A DNA stretch of 64,000 nt from Beijerinckiaceae bacterium (GCA_009773635.1 WSYC01000001.1:62001-126000), one strand, 5' to 3'. Counted from the stretch's first letter, positions 1-9,630 are shown. Notes: a model not told the origin generated them from the letters alone. Numbers and translations are program-made.

Positions 1-2042
1 ATCTGCCCGTTCTCGTCATGCACGAAGCGCTCGACCATCGCCTGCCCGATTCCCTGCGCCGCACCGCCATGGATCTGTCCGGCGAGCAGCGTCGGGTTCA
101 GTGTCACGCCGAAATCATCGACGATGACGTAATTGACGATGCGGGTTTCCCCCGTTTCCGGGTCGATCTCGACTTCGCACGAGTGCGTGCCGTTCGGGTA
201 GGTTGCTTCCGGCGGCTTGAACTCGGCGACGGTCGAGAGCATGTCCTTCTTCGCGCCCGGCAGCGCCGCGATCTCGGCGTAAGAGATCGACCGGTCGGTG
301 CCGGCGATCTTGACGCGACCATCGGCGATTTCGAGATCGCCTGTGCCGGCTTCGAGCGCCGCAGCCGCCAGCGTCTTGAGGTTGCCTGCCAGCAATTCCG
401 CCGCCCGCGCGACACCCGCGCCGCCGACCGGGATCGAGCGCGAACCGCCGGTGCCCGAACCGGTTGGGGTATCGTTGGTATCGCCCTGCTTGACGCGGAT
501 TTTATCCAGCGGCAGATCAAGATGCTGCGAGGCGAGCTGGGCATAGGCGGTTTCGTGCCCCTGCCCGTTCGACTGCGTACCGATCTTGACCGTGACCGAG
601 CCGTCTTTTTCGAGGCTGACATAGGCCGGTTCAGGCGAGCCGCCACCGCAGGCCTCGATGTAGACGCCGAGGCCGATGCCCCGGAGCTTGCCGGCCTTTT
701 TCGCCGCCTTCACGCGAGCCGGGAAACCCTTCCAGTCCGCCTGTTCGACCGCGCGCTCCATGTGCGCAGCGAACTCGCCGGTGTCGTACACGCGCCCGGT
801 CGGCGTCTTGTACGGCATCTTCTTCGGCTTGATGAAGTTGATCTTGCGAAGCTTCAGCCGGTCCATGCCGATCTCGTCCGCGATGAAATCGACAAGCCGC
901 TCGATAGTATAGGCCGCCTCGGGCCTCCCCGCGCCGCGATAGGCATCGAACGGCACGGTATGACTGTAGATGCCGCGGATGCGCGTGTAGCCCGCCGGAA
1001 TATCATAGACGCCAGTCAGCATCGTCGAGCCGATCCAGGGGATATAGGGCCCGTATTGCGACAGGAACGCGCCCATATTCGCGTCAAGGTTGACGCGCAT
1101 GGCGAGGAACTTGCCCTTGTCATCGAGCGCCATTTCGGCGCGCGTGAGGTTGTCACGGCCATGCGCACAGGCGAAGAAATGCTCGGTGCGATCGGACGCC
1201 CAGCGCACTGGCCGGCCCAAGGCTTTCGCCGCGAACACGGCGAGCGGATACTCGCGATACATGAAGGTCTTGGTGCCGAACCCGCCGCCGACATCCGGTG
1301 TCATTACCCGGATCGTCGTCGGGTCGACCTTGAAGATGAATTTCGCCAGCGTGTTCCTGAGGCCATGCACGCCTTGGCTGCCGAGCGTGATCCTGAGGTG
1401 ATCGTTCTTCTCAAGCTCCACGACGATGGAGCGTGGTTCCATGTAGTTGGCGATGATCCGGTTGTTGACAACATCAAGCGCAACAACGCGCTTCGCCTTG
1501 GCAAAGATCGCGTCGGTTTCCGCCTTGTTGCCGAGCACATGATCGAAGGCGACGTTGTCCGGCGCTTCGGCGTGCACCACCGCCGCGCCCCTGGCGCGGG
1601 CACCGGCGATATCCGCCGCCACCGGCAAATTGGAGTACTTGATCTCGATCGCCTCGGCGGCGTCGCGCGCCTGCTCGATCGTCTCGGCAACGATGAAGGC
1701 GACGGCCTCGCCCACGTGGCGGACGCGATCTTTCGGCAGCACGGGATAGGAGGGCGTAGGGGATTGCGTGCCATCCGAATTCTTGATCGGCGCCTGACAG
1801 GGGAGATCGCCGAGGTGCTTCACCTCCTCGTGCGTGACAATCATTGCGACGCCCGGCATCGCCCGCGCGGCTTTGAGATCGCCGATTTTGAACGTCGCGC
1901 TGGCATAAGGCGCGCGCAGCACGAAGCCCTGAAGCTCGCCCTTGGCATGATAGTCGGTCGCGTAGTGCCCCTGCCCGGTGATGAATCGCTGATCCTCCAC
2001 GCGCGTCAGCGCCTGGCCCATACCGAATTTCATTGGTTTCAT
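1..2042 (-). CDS. Xanthine dehydrogenase / aerobic CO dehydrogenase family large (Mo-cofactor) subunit, 3' part missing
   Basis: The reading frame is open from an ATG at 2042 to the window edge, giving about 680 residues of a protein that normally runs near 760-800, so the C-terminus is outside. It begins MKPMKFGMGQALTRVEDQRF, the usual start of CoxL/CutL-type subunits, has the molybdopterin-contact stretch VGGGFGTK near the middle, and carries AYRGAGRPEA at residues 367-376. That loop is the one found in form II CoxL-like hydroxylases. The true CO dehydrogenase loop is AYRCSFR, so CO as substrate is unlikely. A second possible ATG lies 9 bases in, at 2033. The medium (FAD) and small (2Fe-2S) subunits are not visible and may lie outside the window. 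Substrate unknown. A long open frame on the opposite strand here is its antisense shadow. Confidence 0.85.
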   Translation of the reverse strand, partial: MKPMKFGMGQALTRVEDQRFITGQGHYATDYHAKGELQGFVLRAPYASATFKIGDLKAARAMPGVAMIVTHEEVKHLGDLPCQAPIKNSDGTQSPTPSYPVLPKDRVRHVGEAVAFIVAETIEQARDAAEAIEIKYSNLPVAADIAGARARGAAVVHAEAPDNVAFDHVLGNKAETDAIFAKAKRVVALDVVNNRIIANYMEPRSIVVELEKNDHLRITLGSQGVHGLRNTLAKFIFKVDPTTIRVMTPDVGGGFGTKTFMYREYPLAVFAAKALGRPVRWASDRTEHFFACAHGRDNLTRAEMALDDKGKFLAMRVNLDANMGAFLSQYGPYIPWIGSTMLTGVYDIPAGYTRIRGIYSHTVPFDAYRGAGRPEAAYTIERLVDFIADEIGMDRLKLRKINFIKPKKMPYKTPTGRVYDTGEFAAHMERAVEQADWKGFPARVKAAKKAGKLRGIGLGVYIEACGGGSPEPAYVSLEKDGSVTVKIGTQSNGQGHETAYAQLASQHLDLPLDKIRVKQGDTNDTPTGSGTGGSRSIPVGGAGVARAAELLAGNLKTLAAAALEAGTGDLEIADGRVKIAGTDRSISYAEIAALPGAKKDMLSTVAEFKPPEATYPNGTHSCEVEIDPETGETRIVNYVIVDDFGVTLNPTLLAGQIHGGAAQGIGQAMVERFVHDENGQ

Positions 2043-2170
2043 CGTGCTTGCCTGATCGGATCTGGCGGGAAGTATTCCCGCGCTGTTAGCAGCAAGGATA
2101 ACCGGCCTCATCCGGCTTTCAACCGGAGAAATGCTGTGAGCACGACTTTCGTCATGTGCTCCGGGGCGCT

Positions 2171-2482
2171 TCAGCTCTCGACAGGCTCGCCCGCCATGAC
2201 CCAGTCGCGGAATCCGCCGCGATAATGTGCATCGATTGCAACACCGTGCGAGCGGGCGATCATCGCCGCCTGCATCGAGCGCACACCAGCAGCGCAAGAA
2301 AAAACCACCCGCTTGCCCGAACCAAGCGGCAAGGCCGCCGGATCGAACGCCGAGAGCGGCATCGAGAGCGCGCCGGGGATATGCCCGGCGGCGTATTCGT
2401 GCGGCTCGCGCACGTCGACCACCGTGATCCTGCCAGCGGCAAGACCAGTCTTGATATCGCTCCGCGTCAGATCCTCGACCAT
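2171..2482 (-). CDS. Rhodanese-domain protein (single domain)
   Basis: A 103-residue single rhodanese domain. It has the conserved VVDVREPHEYAAGHIPGA stretch near the N-terminus and an active-site loop CAAGVRS whose Cys would carry a persulfide sulfur. The frame is open further upstream, to 2569, but the ATG at 2482 is preceded by a near-perfect GGAGGAG at good spacing, so that start was chosen. It lies on the same strand as the hydroxylase subunit, 128 bases upstream of its start. Role probably sulfur transfer (thiosulfate or persulfide). The physiological partner cannot be told from sequence; a link with molybdenum enzyme sulfuration would be speculation. Confidence 0.85.
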   Translation of the reverse strand: MVEDLTRSDIKTGLAAGRITVVDVREPHEYAAGHIPGALSMPLSAFDPAALPLGSGKRVVFSCAAGVRSMQAAMIARSHGVAIDAHYRGGFRDWVMAGEPVES

Positions 2483-2622
2483 TTCCCGTATTCTCCTCCG
2501 GGGGCCGGCCATGGCTCGAAAGCCGGCGACCCGCCTCTTCGTGGGGCAATCCGGGGAGATATCACCCACGCCGTGCTGCGGTGCAAGAGGTAGCGCCGGA
2601 TTTCACACGCAATCCGTGTGCC

Positions 2623-3429
2623 TCAGAGGCGGATGACCTGCCCCTCGCGGGCCATAAAGGCCCCTTCGCAGAGCGCAGCCAAGTCCCGCTCGCGGGCCCG
2701 GAGCATCTCATCGTCATGGAGCGGGTTATGGTGAAATCCGGCGAGAACGCCGACACTCGCCGCGTGCGCCAGCGCTGTCGCAGCCTCGAAGGTCGCATGC
2801 CCCCAGCCGCGACGCGCCTCGGATTCCTGCCGGGTGAACATGGTGTCGTGGATCAGAAGATCGGTTTTGAGGGCAAGCGCCACAAGCGCCGTCGACGGCT
2901 CAAGACTGGCTTCGAGATCGCTGGCATAGACAACAGAGGTGCGCCCCCGCGACACCCGGAAGGCCGCAGATCCGCCGGGGTGATCGAGCGGCGCGGAGCG
3001 GACAGCAAAATCGCCAACAGCAAAATCGGCGCCGACAGGATGCGCGCAAAACGCCACGCGCCCCAGAAGGCGGGCCGGGTCGGCCGGGAAGAACGGGGCT
3101 GAAAACAGCGTATCGATCGTGGTCTGGAGCGGCACGTCCGAGCCCAGCGCGGTATGGATCGAAATCGCCGCCTGCTCGCCAGCGCCGAACAGCAGAAACG
3201 GCAGCCCCATCAGGTGATCATGATGGAAATGGCTCAGCAGCAGATGCACCCGCCGCACAGGGTTCTCGCGAAGGTATTCCCCAAGCGCTGCCGCGCCGGA
3301 ACCGGCATCGAGGACAACGAGATCGTCGCCCTCGGAAACCGCGACGCACGGCGTGTGATGCCCGAATTCGGAAAAGCGCGCGCCTGAAGCAGGGTAGCTG
3401 CCACGCGCCCCCCAGATCCGAACCTCCAT
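2623..3429 (-). CDS. MBL-fold metallo-hydrolase
   Basis: 268 residues. The protein starts MEVRIWGARGSYPASG and contains the metal motif HFHHDH (HxHxDH), followed by further family blocks: DHPGGSAAFRV, YASDLE and a terminal GFHHNPLH. This pattern fits a phosphodiesterase- or RNase Z-like branch of the metallo-beta-lactamase fold (GxRGS start, two-metal site), not a true beta-lactamase. The frame extends upstream to 3519, but the ATG at 3429 has a clear GAGGAG six bases ahead. It is followed by the rhodanese gene on the same strand. MBL and rhodanese proteins often occur together in sulfur metabolism (persulfide dioxygenases), but this sequence does not look like a typical ETHE1. Substrate unknown. 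Confidence 0.8.
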   Translation of the reverse strand: MEVRIWGARGSYPASGARFSEFGHHTPCVAVSEGDDLVVLDAGSGAAALGEYLRENPVRRVHLLLSHFHHDHLMGLPFLLFGAGEQAAISIHTALGSDVPLQTTIDTLFSAPFFPADPARLLGRVAFCAHPVGADFAVGDFAVRSAPLDHPGGSAAFRVSRGRTSVVYASDLEASLEPSTALVALALKTDLLIHDTMFTRQESEARRGWGHATFEAATALAHAASVGVLAGFHHNPLHDDEMLRARERDLAALCEGAFMAREGQVIRL

Positions 3430-3588
3430 CGACCACTCCTCGCGCCCCGCCCATGGAACGATATCCATGGCGCCTTTCCCATGCCAATCCGCTGACGATG
3501 CCACCGGAAAGGCGCGCATTCGGTGCGTTATCGCACAGAATGATACCCCTGCGCCGAAATGGAGGCAACGAAGGTTCGGATACCGGGT

Positions 3589-5064
3589 CTAGTAGGCGTT
3601 CCTGGTGTTCAGAAGCGACAGCGGCGTCATGGCGAGGATATAGAGGTCGAACGGCAGCGACCAATGTTCGATATAATAGAGATCGTGCTCGACACGGCGC
3701 TCGATTTTCTCGGCGGTATCGGTTTCGCCGCGCCAGCCGTTGATCTGCGCCCAGCCGGTGATGCCCGGCTTCATGCGGTGGCGGGCGTAATAGCCATCGA
3801 CAACCTCCTGATAGAGCCGGTTATCCGCCTTGGACTGCATCGCATGCGGACGCGGCCCGACGAGGCTCAAGTCGCCGCGCAACACGTTGAGCAGTTGCGG
3901 CAACTCGTCGATCGAGGTCTTGCGAATGAAGCGTCCGACCCGTGTTACACGCGGATCAAGCTTCGTCACCTGCCTGGCGCCATGCTGATCCGTCAAATCC
4001 GTATACATCGAGCGGAACTTGTAGACGTTGATCATCTCGTTGTTGAAACCATAGCGCGGTTGCCGGAACAGGATCGGCCCCTTGGATTCGAGTTTCACCG
4101 CCAGCGCGACGAGCAGCATCAGCGGGGAGAGCGCCACCAGCGCGATCGCTGCCACGATCCGGTCAAACACCGCCTTGACCGCCGCGTTGAGGTCCGACAG
4201 CGGTCGGTCGAACACGGCGAGGAACGGCACGTCGCCGATGTAGCTATACGCGCGCTTCGACAGCTTGAGCCGTGAGGTATGGGCCGCGATCCGCACATCG
4301 ATCGGCAACTCCCACAGCTTGCGCATGAGATGCAGGATGCGTTCCTCGGCAGTTGCCGGCAGCGCGATGATCAGAAGATCCACGTATTGCTCGCGGCAAT
4401 AGGCCTCGAGTTCGTCGAAGGTCCCGATCTTGCGGAAGACACCGATCGCCTCCGGCGACCGTTCATTGCCACGATCGTCAAAGACGCCGAGAATGCGAAT
4501 GGCCTTATCGTTCGATTTGGCCAACCTGAGGATGAGATCCTCGCAGGCCTTGCCGCCGCCGACGATAACCGCCCGGCGCGCAAGCTCGCCGCGCGCCTCG
4601 GCCTGCGAGATCGCCTTTGCGGCCACGATGCGGAAAAATGGCAGGACAATCAGCGCGTAGAGCATCCAGGCCAGCAACCAGAGCCGGAGCGCCATGATAT
4701 CGACGCCGAGCAGGAACAGCCCGCCCGCCACGAGCACGAAGGCCCCCACTAGCCCGACCAGCAGCGATTTGATCTGCCGCGCGATCACCCCGAGCGCAGG
4801 CACCGTATAGGCCCAGAGACGCTGGAGAATATAGACCGTCAGCGACGCGATCGCGAGCACGACGAGGGCGATGAAAAAATCACCGCCGTGCTGGAAGGGC
4901 AGGAACGCCAGCGCTGTCCCGAGCCCGCCGGCGATCATCGACAGCACGTCGAAGATCAGCACGATGCCGATAATTTTCTGCTTGTTGGCCCGCCGGAACC
5001 AGCCGAACACTCTTTCGGCGGTGGCGGACTCTTTGCCGCCAGACCCCATCGCCTCGATGGACAT
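3589..5064 (-). CDS. Undecaprenyl-phosphate glucose/galactose phosphotransferase (initiating sugar transferase)
   Basis: 491 residues of the polyisoprenyl-phosphate hexose-1-phosphate transferase type. The N-terminal third holds several hydrophobic segments (for example [20 protein letters not shown] and [20 protein letters not shown]), followed by a soluble CoA-binding-like domain with the nucleotide-fold start RRAVIVGGG. The C-terminal catalytic domain has one more membrane segment ([21 protein letters not shown]), then [16 protein letters not shown], the Asp-Glu motif in TSIDELPQL, and [11 protein letters not shown]. Such enzymes load the first sugar phosphate on the lipid carrier for exopolysaccharide or capsule. 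No other polysaccharide gene is next to it, so it is an orphan here. It is divergent from the phn operon, with 169 bases between the two starts. Confidence 0.92.
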   Translation of the reverse strand: MSIEAMGSGGKESATAERVFGWFRRANKQKIIGIVLIFDVLSMIAGGLGTALAFLPFQHGGDFFIALVVLAIASLTVYILQRLWAYTVPALGVIARQIKSLLVGLVGAFVLVAGGLFLLGVDIMALRLWLLAWMLYALIVLPFFRIVAAKAISQAEARGELARRAVIVGGGKACEDLILRLAKSNDKAIRILGVFDDRGNERSPEAIGVFRKIGTFDELEAYCREQYVDLLIIALPATAEERILHLMRKLWELPIDVRIAAHTSRLKLSKRAYSYIGDVPFLAVFDRPLSDLNAAVKAVFDRIVAAIALVALSPLMLLVALAVKLESKGPILFRQPRYGFNNEMINVYKFRSMYTDLTDQHGARQVTKLDPRVTRVGRFIRKTSIDELPQLLNVLRGDLSLVGPRPHAMQSKADNRLYQEVVDGYYARHRMKPGITGWAQINGWRGETDTAEKIERRVEHDLYYIEHWSLPFDLYILAMTPLSLLNTRNAY

Positions 5065-5174
5065 CAGTTTCTGCTCCGGAACGCTGGACCTGTCTTCAGC
5101 ACGGCACCTTAGACGGGAACCATCGCTTTTCCGTTAACTCGCGCCGGGGTCGATCCGGCCCCCGCAACCGTTGC

Positions 5175-5192
5175 TTGTCACATCACTGTTGC
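5175..5192 (+). promoter_or_regulatory. Candidate Pho box (PhoB site) upstream of phnC
   Basis: Two seven-base half sites, TTGTCAC and CTGTTGC, separated by ATCA lie 42 bases before the phnC start. The layout (7-4-7 direct repeat) matches the PhoB consensus CTGTCAT-N4-CTGTCAT, with two mismatches in the first half and three in the second. Phosphonate uptake genes are usually PhoB-controlled, which supports the call. It also argues against translation starting upstream at 5171. Confidence 0.45.
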
Positions 5193-5233
5193 AAAAACTT
5201 CCTAGCAATCCCGTGACATTGCGAGGAGTTTGC

Positions 5234-6037
5234 ATGCTTGAGATCAATCACGTCAGCCGGACCTTCGGCCAGAAGCGCGCGGTCGACGATGTATCGCTCC
5301 GGATCGACAAGGGGAGTTTCGTCGGCGTCATCGGGCGCTCGGGTGCCGGAAAATCCACGCTGCTCAGAACCATCAACCGCTTGCAGGATGTCTCTTCCGG
5401 GTCGATTTCATGGAATGGCCGGGACGTGACGACCCTCAAGGGGCAGGCGCTGCGCGACTGGCGCGCCTCCTGCGCCATGGTGTTCCAGCAGTTCAACATC
5501 GTCGGCCGCCTCGACGTCATGACGAATGTGTTGATGGGGCGCCTGAACCATACGACCCAGCTGCGCTCGCTGCTGAAACTCTGGACACCGGAGGATCGCG
5601 CCATCGCGGTTTCGGCGCTCGAACAATTCGACATGACAGCCCTGGCCAGCCAGCGCGCGGAAACACTTTCCGGCGGCCAGCAGCAGCGCGTCGCCATCGC
5701 CCGGGCGCTGGTGCAGGAACCCGAGATTGTGCTGGCCGACGAGCCCATCGCCTCCCTCGATCCGCGCAACACCAAGATCGTCATGGACGGCCTCGAGAGA
5801 CTCAACAAGCATTTCGGGATCACGGTGCTGTGCAACCTGCATGATCTTGATATCGCCAAGGATTACTGCGGCCGGCTGATCGGTATGGCGCAGGGCCGCG
5901 TCGTGTTCGACGGTACGCCGGACGAGCTGACCGAAAGCGTTGCCCGCGAACTCTACGGTCTTGAGGCCCACGAATCCATGACCGTTCTGCCGCCCGTGGC
6001 GGCACCGGCAGGCGGGCTGATCCCTGTCGCTGCCTGA
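5234..6037 (+). CDS. phnC: Phosphonate/phosphate-type ABC importer, ATP-binding protein
   Basis: 267 residues. It has Walker [10 protein letters not shown] at 34-42, the signature LSGGQQQR at about 145-152, Walker [13 protein letters not shown], and the switch His in [10 protein letters not shown]. The closing segment ARELYGLEA is typical of PhnC. The start at 5234 follows GAGGAG by five bases. First gene of a run with phnD, two phnE and an acyltransferase, all on the plus strand with short gaps. It powers import of phosphonates (or phosphite/phosphate; some PhnCDE systems prefer these) across the inner membrane. Regulation by phosphate starvation is suggested by the candidate Pho box. Confidence 0.93.
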   Translation: MLEINHVSRTFGQKRAVDDVSLRIDKGSFVGVIGRSGAGKSTLLRTINRLQDVSSGSISWNGRDVTTLKGQALRDWRASCAMVFQQFNIVGRLDVMTNVLMGRLNHTTQLRSLLKLWTPEDRAIAVSALEQFDMTALASQRAETLSGGQQQRVAIARALVQEPEIVLADEPIASLDPRNTKIVMDGLERLNKHFGITVLCNLHDLDIAKDYCGRLIGMAQGRVVFDGTPDELTESVARELYGLEAHESMTVLPPVAAPAGGLIPVAA

Positions 6038-6075
6038 CACCAGAACAAGCCAAAACCCAACCCAGGAGAACGTCA

Positions 6076-6990
6076 ATGACCCTCACCCGTCGCCTGTTGC
6101 TGGCCACCGCCGCGATTGCGCTCAGCGCCACCGCGTCCGTCGCCCAAGACTGGAAAGCCAAGTACCCGGAGCTCGTCTATGGTGCTGTTCCCGCCGAGAA
6201 CGCTTCCGGCATGACCGAGCGGATGGCGCCGTGGATGGCCTATCTCTCCAAGGAACTCGGCGTGAAGGTGACGCTGCGCATCGCCTCGGATTACGCTGCC
6301 GTGATCGAAGGCCAGCGCGCCGGCTCGATCCATATCGGCGATTACGGTCCCTCGTCTTACGTGCGGGCCCACACCGTCACCAATGGCGGCGTCGAATCCT
6401 TCTCGTCGCTGCGCGCGGTCGACGGTTCGACCGGCTATTATTCCGTCGCCTATGCAAAGGCCTCGGCGACCGGCTCGAAGCTGGAAGACTTCAAGGGCAA
6501 GAACCTCTGCCTCGTCGACCCGAACTCCACATCGGGTTTCAATGTGCCGATGTATGCCATGAGCAAGGCAGGGATCGACCCGGCCAAATTCTTCAGCAAG
6601 GTCGTGAACTCCGGCAGCCACGAAAATGCGGTGCTGGCCGTTCAGCAAGGCACCTGCGATGTCGCGTTCAACTGGTGGAACTCGGTAGACGATTCCAACC
6701 TGACCCGCATGGCCAACAAGGGCATGGCCAAAGTCGCCGATTTCAAGATCGTGTTCCGTTCCGACAAGATTCCGGGTTCGCCCTACGCTTATCTTGCCTC
6801 GCTGCCCGCCGATCTGAAGGCCGCGATCACCAAGGCGTTCATGGATGCGCCGAAGAATGACAAGGTCGCCTTCGACAAGCTGTCCGATGGCAAATCGCCG
6901 GGCTTCGCCCCCGCGCCGCACAGCGATTACAAGGTCACCGAAGAACTGCAGAAGTTCGTCGACGCGCTGCGCAAGAAGAGCGGTTCGTAA
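6076..6990 (+). CDS. phnD: Phosphonate-type ABC importer, periplasmic binding protein
   Basis: 304 residues with a cleavable signal peptide (TRRLLLATAAIALSATASVAQ, cut likely after AQ). The mature part has the PhnD features VYGAVPAENASG, a Ser/Thr-rich ligand block (DYGPSSYVRA) and LCLVDPNSTSGFNVP, where backbone and Ser/Thr groups bind the phosphonate head in this family. It lies 38 bases after phnC, with AGGAGA before the start. Ligand range is not predictable from sequence alone; 2-aminoethylphosphonate, methylphosphonate or phosphite are possible. Confidence 0.92.
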   Translation: MTLTRRLLLATAAIALSATASVAQDWKAKYPELVYGAVPAENASGMTERMAPWMAYLSKELGVKVTLRIASDYAAVIEGQRAGSIHIGDYGPSSYVRAHTVTNGGVESFSSLRAVDGSTGYYSVAYAKASATGSKLEDFKGKNLCLVDPNSTSGFNVPMYAMSKAGIDPAKFFSKVVNSGSHENAVLAVQQGTCDVAFNWWNSVDDSNLTRMANKGMAKVADFKIVFRSDKIPGSPYAYLASLPADLKAAITKAFMDAPKNDKVAFDKLSDGKSPGFAPAPHSDYKVTEELQKFVDALRKKSGS

Positions 6991-7007
6991 ATCTCGATAC
7001 CAACTCC

Positions 7008-7034
7008 GGGCGTTGCCGCTCCCTGGCAGCGCCC
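7008..7034 (+). promoter_or_regulatory. Intercistronic hairpin between phnD and phnE
   Basis: GGGCGTTGCC and GGCAGCGCCC form a ten-pair stem (one G-U) around a seven-base loop, 17 bases after the phnD stop. No T-run follows, so it is not a good intrinsic terminator. Hairpins in this place commonly protect the binding-protein mRNA from 3' decay and give more binding protein than permease. That role is inferred from position. Confidence 0.55.
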
Positions 7035-7063
7035 CTCCTCTTCTTCCTGCATGAGCACCACGC

Positions 7064-7948
7064 ATGGCTTCGGCGATTCCTGTTCTGCCTGATCAACGGA
7101 TCGCAGAGCTTTCTGCCCCTTACCGCGAGGCCCTCGCGGCCAAGCGCCGGACAACCCTTGTCGGCCTGCTCGTGCTGGCTGTTCTCACGATGGCCGCGGC
7201 GCGCGTTGCCGAGGTCGATCCAGGCAAGTTTCTGGCCAACATCAGTCGCTTCACGGATTATTTCGGTCGCCTGTTCTATCTCGACACCGGAAAGCTCGTT
7301 TTCACGGATGTTGCCGAGTGGTTCTGGGGTTTCGGAAAATGGGCACGGCACATCGTCGATACGCTGCTGATCGCCTATCTCGGCACCTTGCTGGGCGCCA
7401 TTTTCGGCTTTTTCCTGTGCTTTGCCGCCACGGTGAACATGGCTGTCAGCCCGGCGCAGCGCTTCGTCGCGCGCCGGTTCCTTGAGTTCTGCCGAACCGT
7501 TCCGGAGCTGGTTTTCGCGCTGATCTTCGTGGTTGCCTTCGGCCTCGGCCCGGTGCCGGGGGTGCTCGCAATCATGATCCACACCCTGGGGGCGCTCGGC
7601 AAGCTCTTCGCCGAAGTGGTCGAGAATATCGACATGAAGCCGGTCGAGGGCGCCATTGCCGCCGGGGCGACCCGCTGGCAGGCCATCCGCTACGCCGTCG
7701 TGCCGCAGGTTCTGCCCAATTTCGCGAGCTACGCCCTCTTGCGCTTCGAGATCAATGTGCGTGGCGCCTCGGTCATGGGTTTTGTCGGCGCTGGCGGTAT
7801 CGGAGCCGAGCTGATCGAGGCCATCCGCAAGTTCTACTATTCCGATGTTTCCGCCATCCTCGTCCTGATCATCGCAACCGTGATGGTGATCGATGTCGTC
7901 ACCGAACGCATCCGCCATGGCCTGATCTCGCCGGAGCACGCCCGATGA
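7064..7948 (+). CDS. phnE: Phosphonate-type ABC importer, permease 1
   Basis: 294 residues. After a cytoplasmic N-terminus there is a first membrane helix (LVGLLVLAVLTMAAARVAEV), then the binding-protein-dependent permease domain with further helices (LLIAYLGTLLGAIFGFFLCF, ELVFALIFVVAFGLGPVPGV). The coupling-helix region EGAIAAGATRWQAIRYAVVPQ is the EAA loop that contacts PhnC, and the end VRGASVMGFVGAGGIG is typical of PhnE. The ATG of the next permease overlaps its stop (ATGA), so the two are translationally coupled and probably form a heterodimer. Confidence 0.92.
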   Translation: MASAIPVLPDQRIAELSAPYREALAAKRRTTLVGLLVLAVLTMAAARVAEVDPGKFLANISRFTDYFGRLFYLDTGKLVFTDVAEWFWGFGKWARHIVDTLLIAYLGTLLGAIFGFFLCFAATVNMAVSPAQRFVARRFLEFCRTVPELVFALIFVVAFGLGPVPGVLAIMIHTLGALGKLFAEVVENIDMKPVEGAIAAGATRWQAIRYAVVPQVLPNFASYALLRFEINVRGASVMGFVGAGGIGAELIEAIRKFYYSDVSAILVLIIATVMVIDVVTERIRHGLISPEHAR

Positions 7949-8799
7949 CCCCCTCCCGGATATTCTCTGACCACACCGGGATCAAATCCCGTCACGGAGC
8001 GCTCATTCGAGGTTCCGCGCGCGAAAGGTTCCTGCCCTTCGTAGTCGCCGGACTGCTGCTGGCACTCGCCGCATTTGCGATGTTCCGCCTCGAGTTCTCG
8101 CTCGGCCGGCTGGGGCCGGGCATCGTCCAGCTCGGAACTTTCCTTGGCCTGATGATCCCGCCGTCGCCCGGCGGGCACCTCGCGTCCCTTGCAAAAGCAC
8201 TGGCCGAAACGGTGGCGATTGCCTTTCTCGGAACGCTCCTAGCCGCCGTGCTGGCGTTTCCGCTCGGATTTCTGGCGGCCCGCAACACCATGGCGAACGC
8301 GGTTGTGCGTTTCATGACCCGCCGCTTCTCGGATACGATCCGCGGGGTTGATACGCTGATCTGGGCCCTGATCTGGATCAATGTCGTCGGCCTCGGCCCT
8401 TTCGCCGGAGTCCTGGCGATCATGACCAGCGATATCGGCTCGTTCTCGAAGCTCTATTCGGAAGCCATCGAGGCCATCGACCGCAAGGGGAGCGAAGGCG
8501 TTCTGTCCACCGGAGGTTCGTCGCTGCATGCGATCCGCTTTGGCATTGTGCCGCAGGTCATGCCCGTGCTGATCAGTCAGGTGCTCTACTACTTTGAATC
8601 CAACACCCGCTCCGCCACGATCATCGGCATCGTGGGCGCGGGCGGCATCGGACTCCACCTCGCCGAGATGATCCGCACCTACGATTGGGACAAGGTCGCC
8701 TTCATTATCCTGATGATCCTGGTCACGGTCGCGATCATCGACTTCCTGTCGTCAAAGCTGCGGCTGGCGATTGTCGGCAAGCGGTCGCTGACATCGTGA
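7945..8799 (+). CDS. phnE: Phosphonate-type ABC importer, permease 2
   Basis: 284 residues, a paralogue of the preceding permease: helices LPFVVAGLLLALAAFAMFRL, AETVAIAFLGTLLAAVLAFPL and LIWINVVGLGPFAGVLAIM, an EAA-like loop SEGVLSTGGSSLHAIRFGIVPQ, and TRSATIIGIVGAGGIG near the end. Two-permease phn importers (phnE1-phnE2) are common in Rhizobiales. It overlaps the upstream gene by four bases and is followed after 43 bases by the acyltransferase gene. Confidence 0.92.
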   Translation: MTPSRIFSDHTGIKSRHGALIRGSARERFLPFVVAGLLLALAAFAMFRLEFSLGRLGPGIVQLGTFLGLMIPPSPGGHLASLAKALAETVAIAFLGTLLAAVLAFPLGFLAARNTMANAVVRFMTRRFSDTIRGVDTLIWALIWINVVGLGPFAGVLAIMTSDIGSFSKLYSEAIEAIDRKGSEGVLSTGGSSLHAIRFGIVPQVMPVLISQVLYYFESNTRSATIIGIVGAGGIGLHLAEMIRTYDWDKVAFIILMILVTVAIIDFLSSKLRLAIVGKRSLTS

Positions 8800-8842
8800 C
8801 CCCTGCCCCGACATCCCCTCACCACTCAAGGACATCTGACAC

Positions 8843-9529
8843 ATGACCACCCGGATTAAGCCGGACGACCAACCTTTCGAGTCCGACACGCGACTGTCTG
8901 AAGTGCCGCTGATCCACCCGACCGCTTCAATCTCCGCATCCACCATCGGGCGATACACCGAAATCGCCGAACGCTGCACGGTAACCGAAGCCGAGATCGG
9001 CGATTACTCCTACATGATGCGGGAATGCGAGGTCTGGTCGGCGCGCATCGGCAAGTTCGTCAACATGGCCTCGCACGTGCGGCTGAACGCCACCAACCAC
9101 CCGACGTGGCGACCGACGCTCCATCACTTCACCTACCGTGCGAATGATTACTGGCCCGATGCCCGGCGCGAAGAAACCTTCTTCGACTGGCGGCGCGAGA
9201 ACACCGTGACGATCGGGCATGATGTCTGGATCGGCCATGGCGCGACCGTGCTGCCGGGGGTGACCGTCGGAAATGGCGCCGTGATCGGCGCCGGCGCGGT
9301 TGTGAGCAAGGATGTCGCGCCCTACACGATCGTCGGCGGGGTGCCGGCGAGATTGATCCGGGAGCGCTTCGATGCGGCCACCGGTGCCCGGTTGGATCGC
9401 CTCGCCTGGTGGGACTGGAGCCACGCCAGGCTGCGTGATGCGCTTGATGATTTCAGATCGCTCGACATCGAGGCCTTCCTGTCCCGGTATGAGCGCCAGT
9501 CAGGCCATACGGACAGCCAGAAGGGCTGA
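8843..9529 (+). CDS. Hexapeptide-repeat acyltransferase of the phosphonate-operon type
   Basis: 228 residues. Left-handed beta-helix repeats are visible in two blocks: [45 protein letters not shown], and [55 protein letters not shown]. The second is the CatB/xenobiotic acetyltransferase signature, with a probable catalytic His in NATNHP. A family of such transferases is found almost only in phosphonate operons. Its acceptor is not known for sure; acetylation of an aminoalkylphosphonate, as PhnO does, is a reasonable guess. It lies 43 bases after phnE and closes the operon. Confidence 0.85.
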   Translation: MTTRIKPDDQPFESDTRLSEVPLIHPTASISASTIGRYTEIAERCTVTEAEIGDYSYMMRECEVWSARIGKFVNMASHVRLNATNHPTWRPTLHHFTYRANDYWPDARREETFFDWRRENTVTIGHDVWIGHGATVLPGVTVGNGAVIGAGAVVSKDVAPYTIVGGVPARLIRERFDAATGARLDRLAWWDWSHARLRDALDDFRSLDIEAFLSRYERQSGHTDSQKG

Positions 9530-9630
9530 AAGCACTCCGGCCGGAGGCTTCGCGGCCAGGTCCGATCCGGGTTGTGGATCGAGCAGCGGCTGGCGCCTCG
9601 CGATACCAACCAGCGCCGGAACAACGCCCG

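Noticed and set aside
18-2225. Long plus-strand ORF of 735 codons at the window start
   Set aside because: Arg/Asp/Ala-rich nonsense protein antisense to the molybdenum hydroxylase subunit, whose minus-strand frame has clear family motifs.
2623-3429. MBL-fold gene as a beta-lactamase
   Set aside because: No signal peptide and the wrong surrounding motifs; it fits the phosphodiesterase/RNase Z-like side of the fold.
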